Shown here: one piece after another, positions 48,863 to 61,694 of the stretch
Position numbering within the stretch: the first letter of the stretch is position 1
How the letters are laid out: each line of letters begins with the position of its first letter
NCBI GenBank assembly: GCA_037013495.1
Contig: CM072801.1
Coordinates: forward strand, 37,002,001 to 37,066,000
Length of the DNA: 64,000 nucleotides
Origin: Hippophae tibetana
Taxonomy: Eukaryota > Streptophyta > Magnoliopsida > Rosales > Elaeagnaceae
Direction of reading: 5' to 3'
Program-made: the position numbers and the translations under genes
Notes under the pieces: generated by a model
What the model was told of the DNA's origin: nothing
The model's database searches: none
Seen by the model: the letters and a program-made list of their open reading frames with translations, nothing else

Positions 48863-51800
48863 GTTGAGTTCCTATGTTGTCCGCCAAAAGGTTCCGCATC
48901 ATTTGGTATCCAAGCCTTGGTTGCTGAAAATATCTAATTTATCTTCATATATGTATTTTTATGAATTTTACATTTAAAAAAACTTTGTCCATTGAATTTT
49001 CTATTCTTTCATAAGTCAAAATCACAAAGAAAGATAGATATTTGTATACCAAGTCTTGTGTTTTCTTTCAATTTTGTTGTCATTATTTTGTCTTTCCATT
49101 TAATTTCCTAGTTTTCTTTAAATTCTTTGTACCTTCTTCATTATTTATGTTTTTTGTGGTCAACCTATCTTTGTTCTTGAAAAAACCTTAGAGCTACACC
49201 AGTTCGCAATTTCAATCAAAACTAGGTTTCTAATACGGGTTGCAACTTTAAACTGTTGTAACTTTTAATTGGTATATCGAAATGACTATTATAATCAATC
49301 AAATCGTTGCTCTTTCTATTCCAAAAACACGCTCAAAGAAATGTTTATTTATCGGAATCGGTTAACCAAAATTACTTCGTTTACACTACTTGCCAACCTC
49401 AAACAGTTAGATGGCTTCTTATTGCATTGTTTTCTTTCTCTTTCTTTGGGGTTCCAATTTGATCATCTTAACCTTGTTCTAAGCAATTTAATCATTCTTA
49501 ATCGTTGAGTTCCTATGTTGTCTGCCAAAAGGTTCCGCATCATTTGGTATCAAAGCCTTGGTTGCTGAAAATATGTAATATATCTTCATATATGTATTTT
49601 TTTGAATTTTACATTCAAAAAAACTTGGTCCATTGAATTTTCTATTCTATCATAAGTCAAAATCTGAAAGAAAGATAGATATTTGTATACCAAGTCTTGT
49701 GTTTTCTTTCAATTTTGTTGTCATTATTTTGTCTTTCCATTTAATTTCCTAGTTTTCTTTAAATTCTTTGTACCTTCTTCGTTATTTATGTTTTTTGTGG
49801 TCAACCTATCTTTGTTCTTGAAAAAACCTTAGAGCTACTCCAGTTCGCAATTTCAATCAAAACTAGGATTCTAATACGGGTTGCAAATTTAAACTGTTGT
49901 AACTTTTAATTGGTATATCGAAATGACTATTATAATCAATCAAATCGTTGCTCTTTCTATTCCAAAAACACGCTCAAAGAAAAGTTTATTTATCGGAATC
50001 GGTTAACCAAAATTACTTCGTTTACACTACTTGCCAACCTCAAATAGTTAGGTGGCTTCTTATTGCGTTGTTTTCTGTTCTTGTTCTTTTGGGTTCCAAT
50101 TTGATCATCTTAACCCTGTTCTAAGCAATTTAATCATTCTTAATCGTTGAGTTCCTATGTTGTCCGCCAAAAGGTTCCGCATCATTTGGTATCCAAGCCT
50201 TGGTTGCTGAAAATATGTAATTTATCTTCATATATGTATTTTTATGAATTTTACATTTAAAAAAACTTTGTCCATTGAATTTTCTATTCTTTCATAAGTC
50301 AAAATCACAAAGAAAGATAGATATTTGTATACCAAGTCTTGTGTTTTCTTTCAATTTTGTTGTCATTATTTTGTCTTTCCATTTAATTTCCTAGTTTTCT
50401 TTAAATTCTTTGTACCTTCTTCATTATTTATGTTTTTTGTGGTCAACCTATCTTTGTTCTTGAAAAAACCTTAGAGCTACACCAGTTCGCAATTTCAATC
50501 AAAACTAGGTTTCTAATACGGGTTGCAACTTTAAACTGTTGTAACTTTTAATTGGTATATCGAAATGACTATTATAATCAATCAAATCGTTGCTCTTTCT
50601 ATTCCAAAAAAACGCTCAAAGAAATGTTTATTTATCGGAATCGGTTAACCAAAATTACTTCATTTACACTACTTGCCAACCTCAAACAGTTAGATGGCTT
50701 CTTATTGCATTGTTTTCTTTCTCTTTCTTTGGGGTTCCAATTTGATCATCTTAACCTTGTTCTAAGCAATTTTATCATTCTTAATCGTTGAGTTCCTATG
50801 TTGTCCGCCAAAAGGTTCCGCATCATTTGGTATCAAAGCTTTGGTTGCTGAAAATATGTAATATATCTTCATATATGTATTTTTTTGAATTTTACATTTA
50901 AAAAAACTTGGTCCATTGAATTTTCTATTCTATCATAAGTCAAAATCTTAAAGAAAGATAGATATTTGTATACCAAGTCTTGTGTTTTCTTTCAATTTTG
51001 TTGTCATTCTTTTGTCTTTCCATTTAATTTCCTAGTTTTCTTTAAATTCTTTGTACCTTCTTCGTTATTTATGTTTTTTGTGGTCAACCTATCTTTGTTC
51101 TTGAAAAAACCTTAGAGCTACTCCAGTTCGCAATTTCAATCAAAACTAGGATTCTAATACGGGTTGCAACTTTAAACTGTTGTAACTTTTAATTGGTATA
51201 TCGAAATGACTATTATAATCAATCAAATCGTTGCTCTTTCTATTCCAAAAACACGCTCAAAGAAAAGTTTATTTATCGGAATCGGTTAACCAAAATTACT
51301 TCGTTTACACTACTTGCCAACCTCAAATAGTTAGGTGGCTTCTTATTGCGTTGTTTTCTGTTCTTGTTCTTTTGGGTTCCAATTTGATCATCTTAACCCT
51401 GTTCTAAGCAATTTAATCATTCTTAATCGTTGAGTTCCTATGTTGTCCGCCAAAAGGTTCCGCATCATTTGCTATCCAAGCCTTGGTTGCTGAAAATATG
51501 TAATTTATCTTCATATATGTATTTTTATGAATTTTACATTTAAAAAAACTTTGTCCATTGAATTTTCTATTCTTTCATAAGTCAAAATCACAAAGAAAGA
51601 TAGATATTTGTATACCAAGTCTTGTGTATTCTTTCAATCTTGTTGTCATTATTTTGTCTTTCCATTTAATTTCCTAGTTTTCTTTAAATTCTTTGTACCT
51701 TCTTCGTTATTTATGTTTTTTGTGGTTAACCTATCTTTGTTCTTGAAAAAACCTTAGAGCTACACCAGTTCGCAATTTCAATCAAAACTAGGTTTCTAAT

Positions 51801-52069
51801 ACGGGTTGCAACTTTAAACTATTGTAACTTTTAATTGGTATATCGAAATGACTATTATAATCAATCAAATCGTTGCTCTTTCTATTCCAAAAACACGCTC
51901 AAAGAAATGTTTATTTATCGGAATCGGTTAACCAAAATTACTTCGTTTACACTACTTGCCAACCTCAAACAGTTAGATGGCTTCTTATTGCATTGTTTTC
52001 TTTCTCTTTCTTTGGGGTTCCAATTTGATCATCTTAACCTTGTTCTAAGCAATTTAATCATTCTTAATC
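48863..52069 (+). repeat. Beta-gamma dimer, period 1283 bp, 2.5 copies
   Basis: Monomers start at 48863, 50146 and 51429 (beta, 641 bp) and at 49504 and 50787 (gamma, 642 bp for 49504 and for 50787). Beta has TATCCAAGCC, CTATTCTTTC, CTACACCAG, GGTTTCTAATACGGG, CAAACAGTTAGATGG and GCATTG. Gamma has TAATATATC, AAACTTGGTCC, CTATTCTATC, TTCGTTATTTATG, GGATTCTAATACGGG and CAAATAGTTAGG. The plus-strand 79-residue frame appears only across beta back halves (and beta-like hybrids). Confidence 0.88.
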
Positions 52070-53994
52070 GTTGAGTTCCTATGTTGTCCGCCAAAATGTT
52101 CCGCATCATTTGGTATCAAAGCCTTGGTTGCTGAAAATATGTAATTTATCTTCATATATGTATTTTTATGAATTTTACATTTAAAAAAACTTTGTCCATT
52201 GAATTTTATATTCTTTCATAAGTCAAAATCAAAATGAAAGATACATATTTGTATACCAAGTCTTGTGTTTTCTTTCAATTTTGTTGTCATAATTTTTTCT
52301 TTCGATTTAATTTCGTAGTTTTCTTTAAATTCTTTGTATCTTCTTCATGATTTATGTTTTTTGTGGTCAACCTATCTTTGTTCTTAAAAAAACCTTAGAG
52401 CTACTCCAGTTCGCGATTTCAATCAAAACTAGGTTACTAATATGGGTTGCAACTTTAAATTGTTGTAACTTTTTATTGGTTTATCGAAATGACTATTATA
52501 ATCAATCAAATCGTTGCTCTTTCTATTCCAAAAACACGCTCAAAGAAAAGTTTATTTATCGGAATCGGTTAACCAAAATTACTTCGTTTACACTACTTGC
52601 CAACCTCGAATAGTTACGTGGCTTCTTATTGTGTTGTTTTCTGTTCTTGTTTTTTTGGGTTCCAATTTGATCATCTTAACCCTGTTCTAAGCAATTTAAT
52701 CATTCTTAATCGTTGAGTTCCTATGTTGTCCGCCAAAAGGTTCCGCATCATTTGGTATCAAAGCCTTGGTTGCTGAAAATATGTAATATATCTTCATATA
52801 TTTATTTTTTTGAATTTTACATTTAAAAAAACTTGGTCCATTGAATTTTCTATTCTATCATAAGTCAAAATCTTAAAGAAAGATAGATATTTGTATACCA
52901 AGTCTTGTGTTTTCTTTCAATTTTGTTGTCATTATTTTGTCTTTCCATTTAATTTCCTAGTTTTCTTTAAATTCTTTGTACCTTCTTCGTTATTTATGTT
53001 TTTTGTGGTCAACCTATCTTTGTTCTTGAAAAAACCTTAGAGCTACTCCAGTTCGCAATTTCAATCAAAACTAGGATTCTAATACGGGTTGCAACTTTAA
53101 ACTGTTGTAACTTTTAATTGGTATATCGAAATGACTATTATAATCAATCAAATCGTTGCTCTTTCTATTCCAAAAACACGCTCAAAGAAAAGTTTATTTA
53201 TCGGAATCGGTTAACCAAAATTACTTCGTTTACACTACCTGCCAACCTCAAATACTTAGGTGGCTTCTTATTGCGTTGTTTTCTGTTCTTGTTCTTTTGG
53301 GTTCCAATTTGATCATCTTAACCCTGTTCTAAGCAATTTAATCATTCTTAATCGTTGAGTTCCTATGTTGTCCGCCAAAAGGTTCCGCATCATTTGGTAT
53401 CCAAGCCTTGGTTGCTGAAAATATCTAATTTATCTTCATATATGTATTTTTATGAATTTTACATTTAAAAAAACTTTGTCCATTGAATTTTCTATTCTTT
53501 CATAAGTCAAAATCACAAAGAAAGATAGATATTTGTATACCAAGTCTTGTGTTTTCTTTCAATTTTGTTGTCATTATTTTGTCTTTCCATTTAATTTCCT
53601 AGTTTTCTTTTAATTCTTTGTACCTTCTTCATTATTTATGTTTTTTGTGGTCAACCTATCTTTGTTCTTGAAAAAACCTTAGAGCTACACCAGTTCGCAA
53701 TTTCAATCAAAACTAGGTTTCTAATACGGGTTGCAACTTTAAACTGTTGTAACTTTTAATTGGTATATCGAAATGAGTATTATAATCAATCAAATCGTTG
53801 CCCTTTCTATTCCAAAAACACGCTCAAAGAAATGTTTATTTATCGGAATCGGTTAACCAAAATTACTTCGTTTACACTACTTGCCAACCTCAAACAGTTA
53901 GATGGCTTCTTATTGCATTGTTTTCTTTCTCTTTCTTTGGGGTTCCAATTTGATCATCTTAACCTTGTTCTAAGCAATTTAATCATTCTTAATC
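52070..53994 (+). repeat. Alpha-gamma-beta run before the trimer block
   Basis: Monomers start at 52070 (alpha, with the CGAATAGTTACG / GTGTTG tail), 52712 (gamma) and 53354 (beta). Private changes include CCAAAATGTTCC at 52093, TTTCGTAG at 52312, TATTTATTTTTTTG near 52799, CTACCTGCC and AATACTTAGG near 53236-53258, and ATCGAAATGAG at 53767. The type order is the same as in the trimers that follow, but with a different starting member. Confidence 0.8.
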
Positions 53995-55919
53995 GTTGAG
54001 TTCCTATGTTGTCCGCCAAAAGGTTCCACATCATTTGGTATCAAAGCCTTGGTTGCTGAAAATATGTAATATATCTTCATATATGTATTTTTTTGAATTT
54101 TACATTTAAAAAAACTTGGTCCATTGAATTTTCTATTCTATCATAAGTCAAAATCTTAAAGAAAGATAGATATTTGTATACCAAGTCTTGTGTTTTCTTT
54201 CAATTTTGTTGTCATTATTTTGTCTTTCCATTTAATTTCCTAGTTTTCTTTAAATTCTTTGTACCTTCTTCGTTATTTATGTTTTTTGTGGTCAACCTAT
54301 CTTTGTTCTTGAAAAAACCTTAGAGCTACTCCAGTTCGCAATTTCAATCAAAACTAGGATTCTAATACGGGTTGCAACTTTAAACTGTTGTAACTTTTAA
54401 TTGGTATATCGAAATGACTATTATAATCAATCAAATCGTTGCTCTTTCTATTCCAAAAACACGCTCAAAGAAAAGTTTATTTATCGGAATCGGTTAACCA
54501 AAATTACTTCGTTTACACTACTTGCCAACCTCAAATAGTTAGGTGGCTTCTTATTGCGTTGTTTTTTGTTCTTGTTCTTTTGGGTTCCAGTTTGATCATC
54601 TTAACCCTGTTCTAAGCAATTTAATCATTCTTAATCGTTGAGTTCCTATGTTGTCCGCCAAAAGGTTCCGCATCATTTGGTATCCAAGCCTTGGTTGCTG
54701 AAAATATGTAATTTATCTTCATATATGTATTTTTATGAATTTTACATTTAAAAAAACTTTGTCCATTGAATTTTCTATTCTTTCATAAGTCAAAATCACA
54801 AAGAAAGATAGATATTTGTATACCAAGTCTTGTGTTTTCTTTCAATTTTGTTGTCATTATTTTGTCTTTCCATTTAATTTCCTAGTTTTCTTTAAATTCT
54901 TTGTACCTTCTTCGTTATTTATGTTTTTTGTGGTCAACCTATCTTTGTTCTTGAAAAAACCTTAGAGCTACACCAGTTCGCAATTTCAATCAAAACTAGG
55001 TTTCTAATACGGGTTGCAACTTTAAACTGTTGTAACTTTTAATTGGTATATCGAAATGACTATTATAATCAATCAAATCGCTGCTCTTTCTATTCCAAAA
55101 ACACGCTCAAAGAAATGTTTATTTATCGGAATCGGTTAACCAAAATTACTTCGTTTACACTACTTGCCAACCTCAAACAGTTAGATGGCTTCTTATTGCA
55201 TTGTTTTCTTTCTCTTTCTTTGGGGTTCCAATTTGATCATCTTAACCTTGTTCTAAGCAATTTAATCATTCTTAATTGTTGAGTTCCTATGTTGTCCGCC
55301 AAAAGGTTCCGCATCATTTGGTATCAAAGCCTTGGTTGCTGAAAATATGTAATTTATCTTCATATATGTATTTTTATGAATTTTACATTTAAAAAAACTT
55401 TGTCCATTGAATTTTATATTCTGTCATAAGTCAAAATCAAAATGAAAGATACATATTTGTATACCAAGTCTTGTGTTTTCTTTCAATTTTGTTGTCATAA
55501 TTTTTTCTTTCGATTTAATTTCCTAGTTTTCTTTAAATTCTTTGTATCTTCTTCATGATTTATGTTTTTTGTGGTCAACCTATCTTTGTTCTTAAAAAAA
55601 CCTTAGAGCTACTCCAGTTCGCGATTTCAATCAAAACTAGGTTACTAATATGGGTTGCAACTTTAAATTGTTTTAATTTTTAATTGGTTTATCGAAATGA
55701 CTATTATAATCAATCAAATCGTTGCTCTTTCTATTCCAAAAACACGCTCAAAGAAAAGTTTATTTATCGGAATCGGTTAACCAAAATTACTTCGTTTACA
55801 CTACTTGCCAACCTCGAATAGTTACGTGGCTTCTTATTGTGTTGTTTTCTGTTCTTGTTTTTTTGGGTTCCAATTTGATCATCTTAACCCTGTTCTAAGC
55901 AATTTAATCATTCTTAATC
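53995..55919 (+). repeat. Gamma-beta-alpha trimer, copy 1 (1925 bp)
   Basis: Monomers start at 53995 (gamma), 54637 (beta) and 55278 (alpha). Private marks shared with copy 2 are GTTTTTTGTTC with TTCCAGTTTG in gamma, TTCGTTATTT and AATCGCTGCTC in beta, and AATTGTTGAG, ATTCTGTCATAAG, AATCAAAATG and GTTTTAATTTTTAATTGG in alpha. One difference is A at 54028 (TTCCACATC), where copy 2 has G. Confidence 0.9.
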
Positions 55920-57844
55920 GTTGAGTTCCTATGTTGTCCGCCAAAAGGTTCCGCATCATTTGGTATCAAAGCCTTGGTTGCTGAAAATATGTAATATATC
56001 TTCATATATGTATTTTTTTGAATTTTACATTTAAAAAAACTTGGTCCATTGAATTTTCTATTCTATCATAAGTCAAAATCTTAAAGAAAGATAGATATTT
56101 GTATACCAAGTCTTGTGTTTTCTTTCAATTTTGTTGTCATTATTTTGTCTTTCCATTTAATTTCCTAGTTTTCTTTAAATTCTTTGTACCTTCTTCGTTA
56201 TTTATGTTTTTTGTGGTCAACCTATCTTTGTTCTTGAAAAAACCTTAGAGCTACTCCAGTTCGCAATTTCAATCAAAACTAGGATTCTAATACGGGTTGC
56301 AACTTTAAACTGTTGTAACTTTTAATTGGTATATCGAAATGACTATTATAATCAATCAAATCGTTGCTCTTTCTATTCCAAAAACACGCTCAAAGAAAAG
56401 TTTATTTATCGGAATCGGTTAACCAAAATTACTTCGTTTACACTACTTGCCAACCTCAAATAGTTAGGTGGCTTCTTATTGCGTTGTTTTTTGTTCTTGT
56501 TCTTTTGGGTTCCAGTTTGATCATCTTAACCCTGTTCTAAGCAATTTAATCATTCTTAATCGTTGAGTTCCTATGTTGTCCGCCAAAAGGTTCCGCATCA
56601 TTTGGTATCCAAGCCTTGGTTGCTGAAAATATGTAATTTATCTTCATATATGTATTTTTATGAATTTTACATTTAAAAAAACTTTGTCCATTGAATTTTC
56701 TATTCTTTCATAAGTCAAAATCACAAAGAAAGATAGATATTTGTATACCAAGTCTTGTGTTTTCTTTCAATTTTGTTGTCATTATTTTGTCTTTCCATTT
56801 AATTTCCTAGTTTTCTTTAAATTCTTTGTACCTTCTTCGTTATTTATGTTTTTTGTGGTCAACCTATCTTTGTTCTTGAAAAAACCTTAGAGCTACACCA
56901 GTTCGCAATTTCAATCAAAACTAGGTTTCTAATACGGGTTGCAACTTTAAACTGTTGTAACTTTTAATTGGTATATCGAAATGACTATTATAATCAATCA
57001 AATCGCTGCTCTTTCTATTCCAAAAACACGCTCAAAGAAATGTTTATTTATCGGAATCGGTTAACCAAAATTACTTCGTTTACACTACTTGCCAACCTCA
57101 AACAGTTAGATGGCTTCTTATTGCATTGTTTTCTTTCTCTTTCTTTGGGGTTCCAATTTGATCATCTTAACCTTGTTCTAAGCAATTTAATCATTCTTAA
57201 TTGTTGAGTTCCTATGTTGTCCGCCAAAAGGTTCCGCATCATTTGGTATCAAAGCCTTGGTTGCTGAAAATATGTAATTTATCTTCATATATGTATTTTT
57301 ATGAATTTTACATTTAAAAAAACTTTGTCCATTGAATTTTATATTCTGTCATAAGTCAAAATCAAAATGAAAGATACATATTTGTATACCAAGTCTTGTG
57401 TTTTCTTTCAATTTTGTTGTCATAATTTTTTCTTTCGATTTAATTTCCTAGTTTTCTTTAAATTCTTTGTATCTTCTTCATGATTTATGTTTTTTGTGGT
57501 CAACCTATCTTTGTTCTTAAAAAAACCTTAGAGCTACTCCAGTTCGCGATTTCAATCAAAACTAGGTTACTAATATGGGTTGCAACTTTAAATTGTTTTA
57601 ATTTTTAATTGGTTTATCGAAATGACTATTATAATCAATCAAATCGTTGCTCTTTCTATTCCAAAAACACGCTCAAAGAAAAGTTTATTTATCGGAATCG
57701 GTTAACCAAAATTACTTCGTTTACACTACTTGCCAACCTCGAATAGTTACGTGGCTTCTTATTGTGTTGTTTTCTGTTCTTGTTTTTTTGGGTTCCAATT
57801 TGATCATCTTAACCCTGTTCTAAGCAATTTAATCATTCTTAATC
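55920..57844 (+). repeat. Gamma-beta-alpha trimer, copy 2 (1925 bp)
   Basis: Monomers start at 55920 (gamma), 56562 (beta) and 57203 (alpha). They carry the same private marks as copy 1 at a constant offset of 1925 bp, for example GCTGCTC at 55081 and 57006 and the GTTTTAATTTTTAATT form near 55670 and 57595. Near identity of the two copies implies a recent duplication. Confidence 0.9.
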
Positions 57845-58485
57845 GTTGAGTTCCTATGTTGTCCGCCAAAAGGTTCCGCATCATTTGGTATCAAAGCCTT
57901 GGTTGCTGAAAATATGTAATATATCTTCATATATGTATTTTTTTGAATTTTACATTTAAAAAAACTTGGTCCATTGAATTTTCTATTCTATCATAAGTCA
58001 AAATCTTAAAGAAAGATAGATATTTGTATACCAAGTCTTGTGTTTTCTTTCAATTTGGTTGTCATTATTTTGTCTTTCCATTTAATTTCCTAGTTTTCTT
58101 TAAATTCTTTGTACCTTCTTCGTTATTTATGTTTTTTGTGGTCAACCTATCTTTGTTCTTGAAAAAACCTTAGAGCTACACCAGTTCGCAATTTCAATCA
58201 AAACTAGGTTTCTAATACGGGTTGCAACTTTAAACTGTTGTAACTTTTAATTGGTATATCGAAATGACTATTATAATCAATCAAATCGCTGCTCTTTCTA
58301 TTCCAAAAACACGCTCAAAGAAATGTTTATTTATCGGAATCGGTTAACCAAAATTACTTCGTTTACACTACTTGCCAACCTCAAACAGTTAGATGGCTTC
58401 TTATTGCATTGTTTTCTTTCTCTTTCTTTGGGGTTCCAATTTGATCATCTTAACCTTGTTCTAAGCAATTTAATCATTCTTAATT
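57845..58485 (+). repeat. Gamma/beta hybrid monomer in a shortened third trimer copy
   Basis: The front part is gamma (TAATATATC, AAACTTGGTCC, AAATCTTAAAG). The back part is beta (CTACACCAG, GGTTTCTAATACGGG, AATCGCTGCTC, CAAACAGTTAGATGG, GCATTG). The switch lies between about 58014 and 58178. Together with the alpha monomer at 58486 it makes 1283 bp in place of 1925, as if one monomer length had been removed by a crossover between a gamma and its neighbouring beta. The private mark GCTGCTC and the alpha marks that follow tie it to the two trimer copies before it. Confidence 0.85.
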
Positions 58486-59127
58486 GTTGAGTTCCTATGT
58501 TGTCCGCCAAAAGGTTCCGCATCATTTGGTATCAAAGCCTTGGTTGCTGAAAATATGTAATTTATCTTCATATATGTATTTTTATGAATTTTACATTTAA
58601 AAAAACTTTGTCCATTGAATTTTATATTCTGTCATAAGTCAAAATCAAAATGAAAGATACATATTTGTATACCAAGTCTTGTGTTTTCTTTCAATTTTGT
58701 TGTCATAATTTTTTCTTTCGATTTAATTTCCTAGTTTTCTTTAAATTCTTTGTATCTTCTTCATGATTTATGTTTTTTGTGGTCAACCTATCTTTGTTCT
58801 TAAAAAAACCTTAGAGCTACTCCAGTTCGCGATTTCAATCAAAACTAGGTTACTAATATGGGTTGCAACTTTAAATTGTTTTAATTTTTAATTGGTTTAT
58901 CGAAATGACTATTATAATCAATCAAATCGTTGCTCTTTCTATTCCAAAAACACGCTCAAAGAAAAGTTTATTTATCGGAATCGGTTAACCAAAATTACTT
59001 CGTTTACACTACTTGCCAACCTCGAATAGTTACGTGGCTTCTTATTGTGTTGTTTTCTGTTCTTGTTTTTTTGGGTTCCAATTTGATCATCTTAACCCTG
59101 TTCTAAGCAATTTAATCATTCTTAATC
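58486..59127 (+). repeat. Alpha monomer closing the shortened third trimer copy
   Basis: It carries the private alpha marks of the trimer block: AATTGTTGAG, ATTCTGTCATAAG, AATCAAAATGAAAGATAC, GTTTTAATTTTTAATTGG and the CGAATAGTTACG / GTGTTG tail. These marks distinguish it from the alpha copies at 52070 and 61053, which lack the TCTGTC and TTTTAATTTTT forms. Confidence 0.85.
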
Positions 59128-61694
59128 GTTGAGTTCCTATGTTGTCCGCCAAAAGGTTCCGCATCATTTGGTATCAAAGCCTTGGTTGCTGAAAATATGT
59201 AATATATCTTCATATATGTATTTTTTTGAATTTTACATTTAAAAAAACTTGGTCCATTGAATTTTCTATTCTATCATAAGTCAAAATCTTAAAGAAAGAT
59301 AGATATTTGTATACCAAGTCTTGTGTTTTCTTTCAATTTTGTTGTCATTATTTTGTCTTTCCATTTAATTTCCTAGTTTTCTTTAAATTCTTTGTACCTT
59401 CTTCGTTATTTATGTTTTTTGTGGTCAACCTATCTTTGTTCTTGAAAAAACCTTAGAGCTACTCCAGTTCGCAATTTCAATCAAAACTAGGATTCTAATA
59501 CGGGTTGCAACTTTAAACTGTTGTAAGATTTAATTGGTATATCGAAATGACTATTATAATCAATCAAATCGTTGCTCTTTCTATTCCAAAAACATGCTCA
59601 AAGAAATGTTTATTTATCGGAATCGGTTAACCAAAATTACTTCGTTTACACTACTTGCCATCCTCGAATAGTTACGTGGCTTCTTATTGTGTTGTTTTCT
59701 GTTCTTGTTTTTTTGGGTTCCAATTTGATCATCTTAACCCTGTTCTAAGCAATTTAATCATTCTTAATCGTTGAGTTCCTATGTTGTCCGCCAAAAGGTT
59801 CCGCATCATTTGGTATCAAAGCCTTGGTTGCTGAAAATATGTAATATATCTTCATATATGTATTTTTTTGAATTTTACATTTAAAAAAACTTGGTCCATT
59901 GAATTTTCTATTATATCATAAGTCAAAATCTTAAAGAAAGATAGATATTTGTATACCAAGTCTTGTGTTTTCTTTCAATTTTGTTGTCATTATTTTGTCT
60001 TTCCATTTAATTTCCTAGTTTTCTTTAAATTCTTTGTACCTTCTTCGTTATTTATGTTTTTTGTGGTCAACCTATCTTTGTTCTTGAAAAAACCTTAGAG
60101 CTACTCCAGTTCGCAATTTCAATCAAAACTAGGATTCTAATACGGGTTGCAACTTTAAACTGTTGTAACTTTTAATTGGTATATCGAAATGACTATTATA
60201 ATCAATCAAATCGTTGCTCTTTCTATTCCAAAAACACGCTCAAAGAAATGTTTATTTATCGGAATCGGTTAACCAAAATTACTTCGTTTACACTACTTGC
60301 CAACCTCAAATAGTTAGGTGGCTTCTTATTGCGTTGTTTTCTGTTCTTGTTCTTTTGGGTTCAAATTTGATCATCTTAACCCTGTTCTAAGTAATTTAAT
60401 CATTCTTACTCGTTGAGTTCCTATGTTGTCCGCCAAAAGGTTCCGCATCATTTGGTATCCAAGCCTTGGTTGCTGAAAATATGTAATTTATCTTCATATA
60501 TGTATTTTTATGAATTTTACATTTAAAAAAACTTTGTCCATTGAATTATCTATTCTTTCATAAGTCAAAATCACAAAGAAAGATAGATATTTGTATACCA
60601 AGTCTTGTGTTTTCTTTCAATTTTGTTGTCATTATTTTGTCTTTCCATTTAATTTCCTAGTTTTCTTTAAATTCTTTGTACCTTCTTCATTATTTATGTT
60701 TTTTGTGGTCAACCTATCTTTGTTCTTGAAAAAACCTTAGAGCTACACCAGTTCGCAATTTCAATCAAAACTAGGTTTCTAATACGGGTTGCAACTTTAA
60801 ACTGTTGTAACTTTTAATTGGTATATCGAAATGACTATTATAATCAATCAAATCGTTGCTCTTTCTATTCCAAAAACACGCTCAAAGAAATGTTTATTTA
60901 TCGGAATCGGTTAACCAAAATTACTTCGTTTACACTACTTGCCAACCTCAAACAGTTAGATGGCTTCTTATTGCATTGTTTTCTTTCTCTTTCTTTGGGG
61001 TTCCAATTTGATCATCTTAACCTTGTTCTAAGCAATTTAATCATTCTTAATCGTTGAGTTCCTATGTTGTCCGCCAAAAGGTTCCGCATCATTTGGTATC
61101 AAAGCCTTGGTTGCTGAAAATATGTAATTTATCTTCATATATGTATTTTTATGAATTTTACATTTAAAAAAACTTTGTCCATTGAATTTGATATTCTTTC
61201 ATAAGTGAAAATCACAATGAAAGATACATATTTGTATACCAAGTCTTGTGTTTTCTTTCAATTTTGTTGTCATAATTTTTTCTTTCGATTTAATTTCCTA
61301 GTTTTCTTTAAATTCTTTGTATCTTCTTCATGATTTATGTTTTTTGTGGTCAACCTATCTTTGTTCTTAAAAAAACCTTAGAGCTACTCCAGTTCGCGAT
61401 TTCAATCAAAACTAGGTTACTAATATGGGTTGCAACTTTAAATTGTTGTAACTTTTAATTGGTTTATCGAAATGACTGTTATAATCAATCAAATCGTTGC
61501 TCGTTCTATTCCAAAAAAACGCTCAAAGAAAAGTTTATTTATCGGAATCGGTTAACCAAAATTACTTCGTTTACACTACTTGCCAACCTCGAATAGTTAC
61601 GTGGCTTCTTATTGTGTTGTTTTCTGTTCTTGTTTTTTTCGGTTCAAATTTGATCATCTTAACCCTGTTCTAAGCAATTTAATCATTCTTAATC
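59128..61694 (+). repeat. Gamma-gamma-beta-alpha run
   Basis: Monomers start at 59128 and 59770 (both gamma), 60412 (beta) and 61053 (alpha). Two gammas in a row break the usual alternation. Gamma 59128 has GTAAGATTTAATTGG and a CGAATAGTTACG tail in place of the CAAATAG tail. Gamma 59770 has TTATATCATAAG, repeated in the gamma at 63621. Alpha 61053 has GACTGTTATAATC, GCTCGTTC and TTTTTTTCGGTTC, all seen again 1926 bp downstream. Confidence 0.82.
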
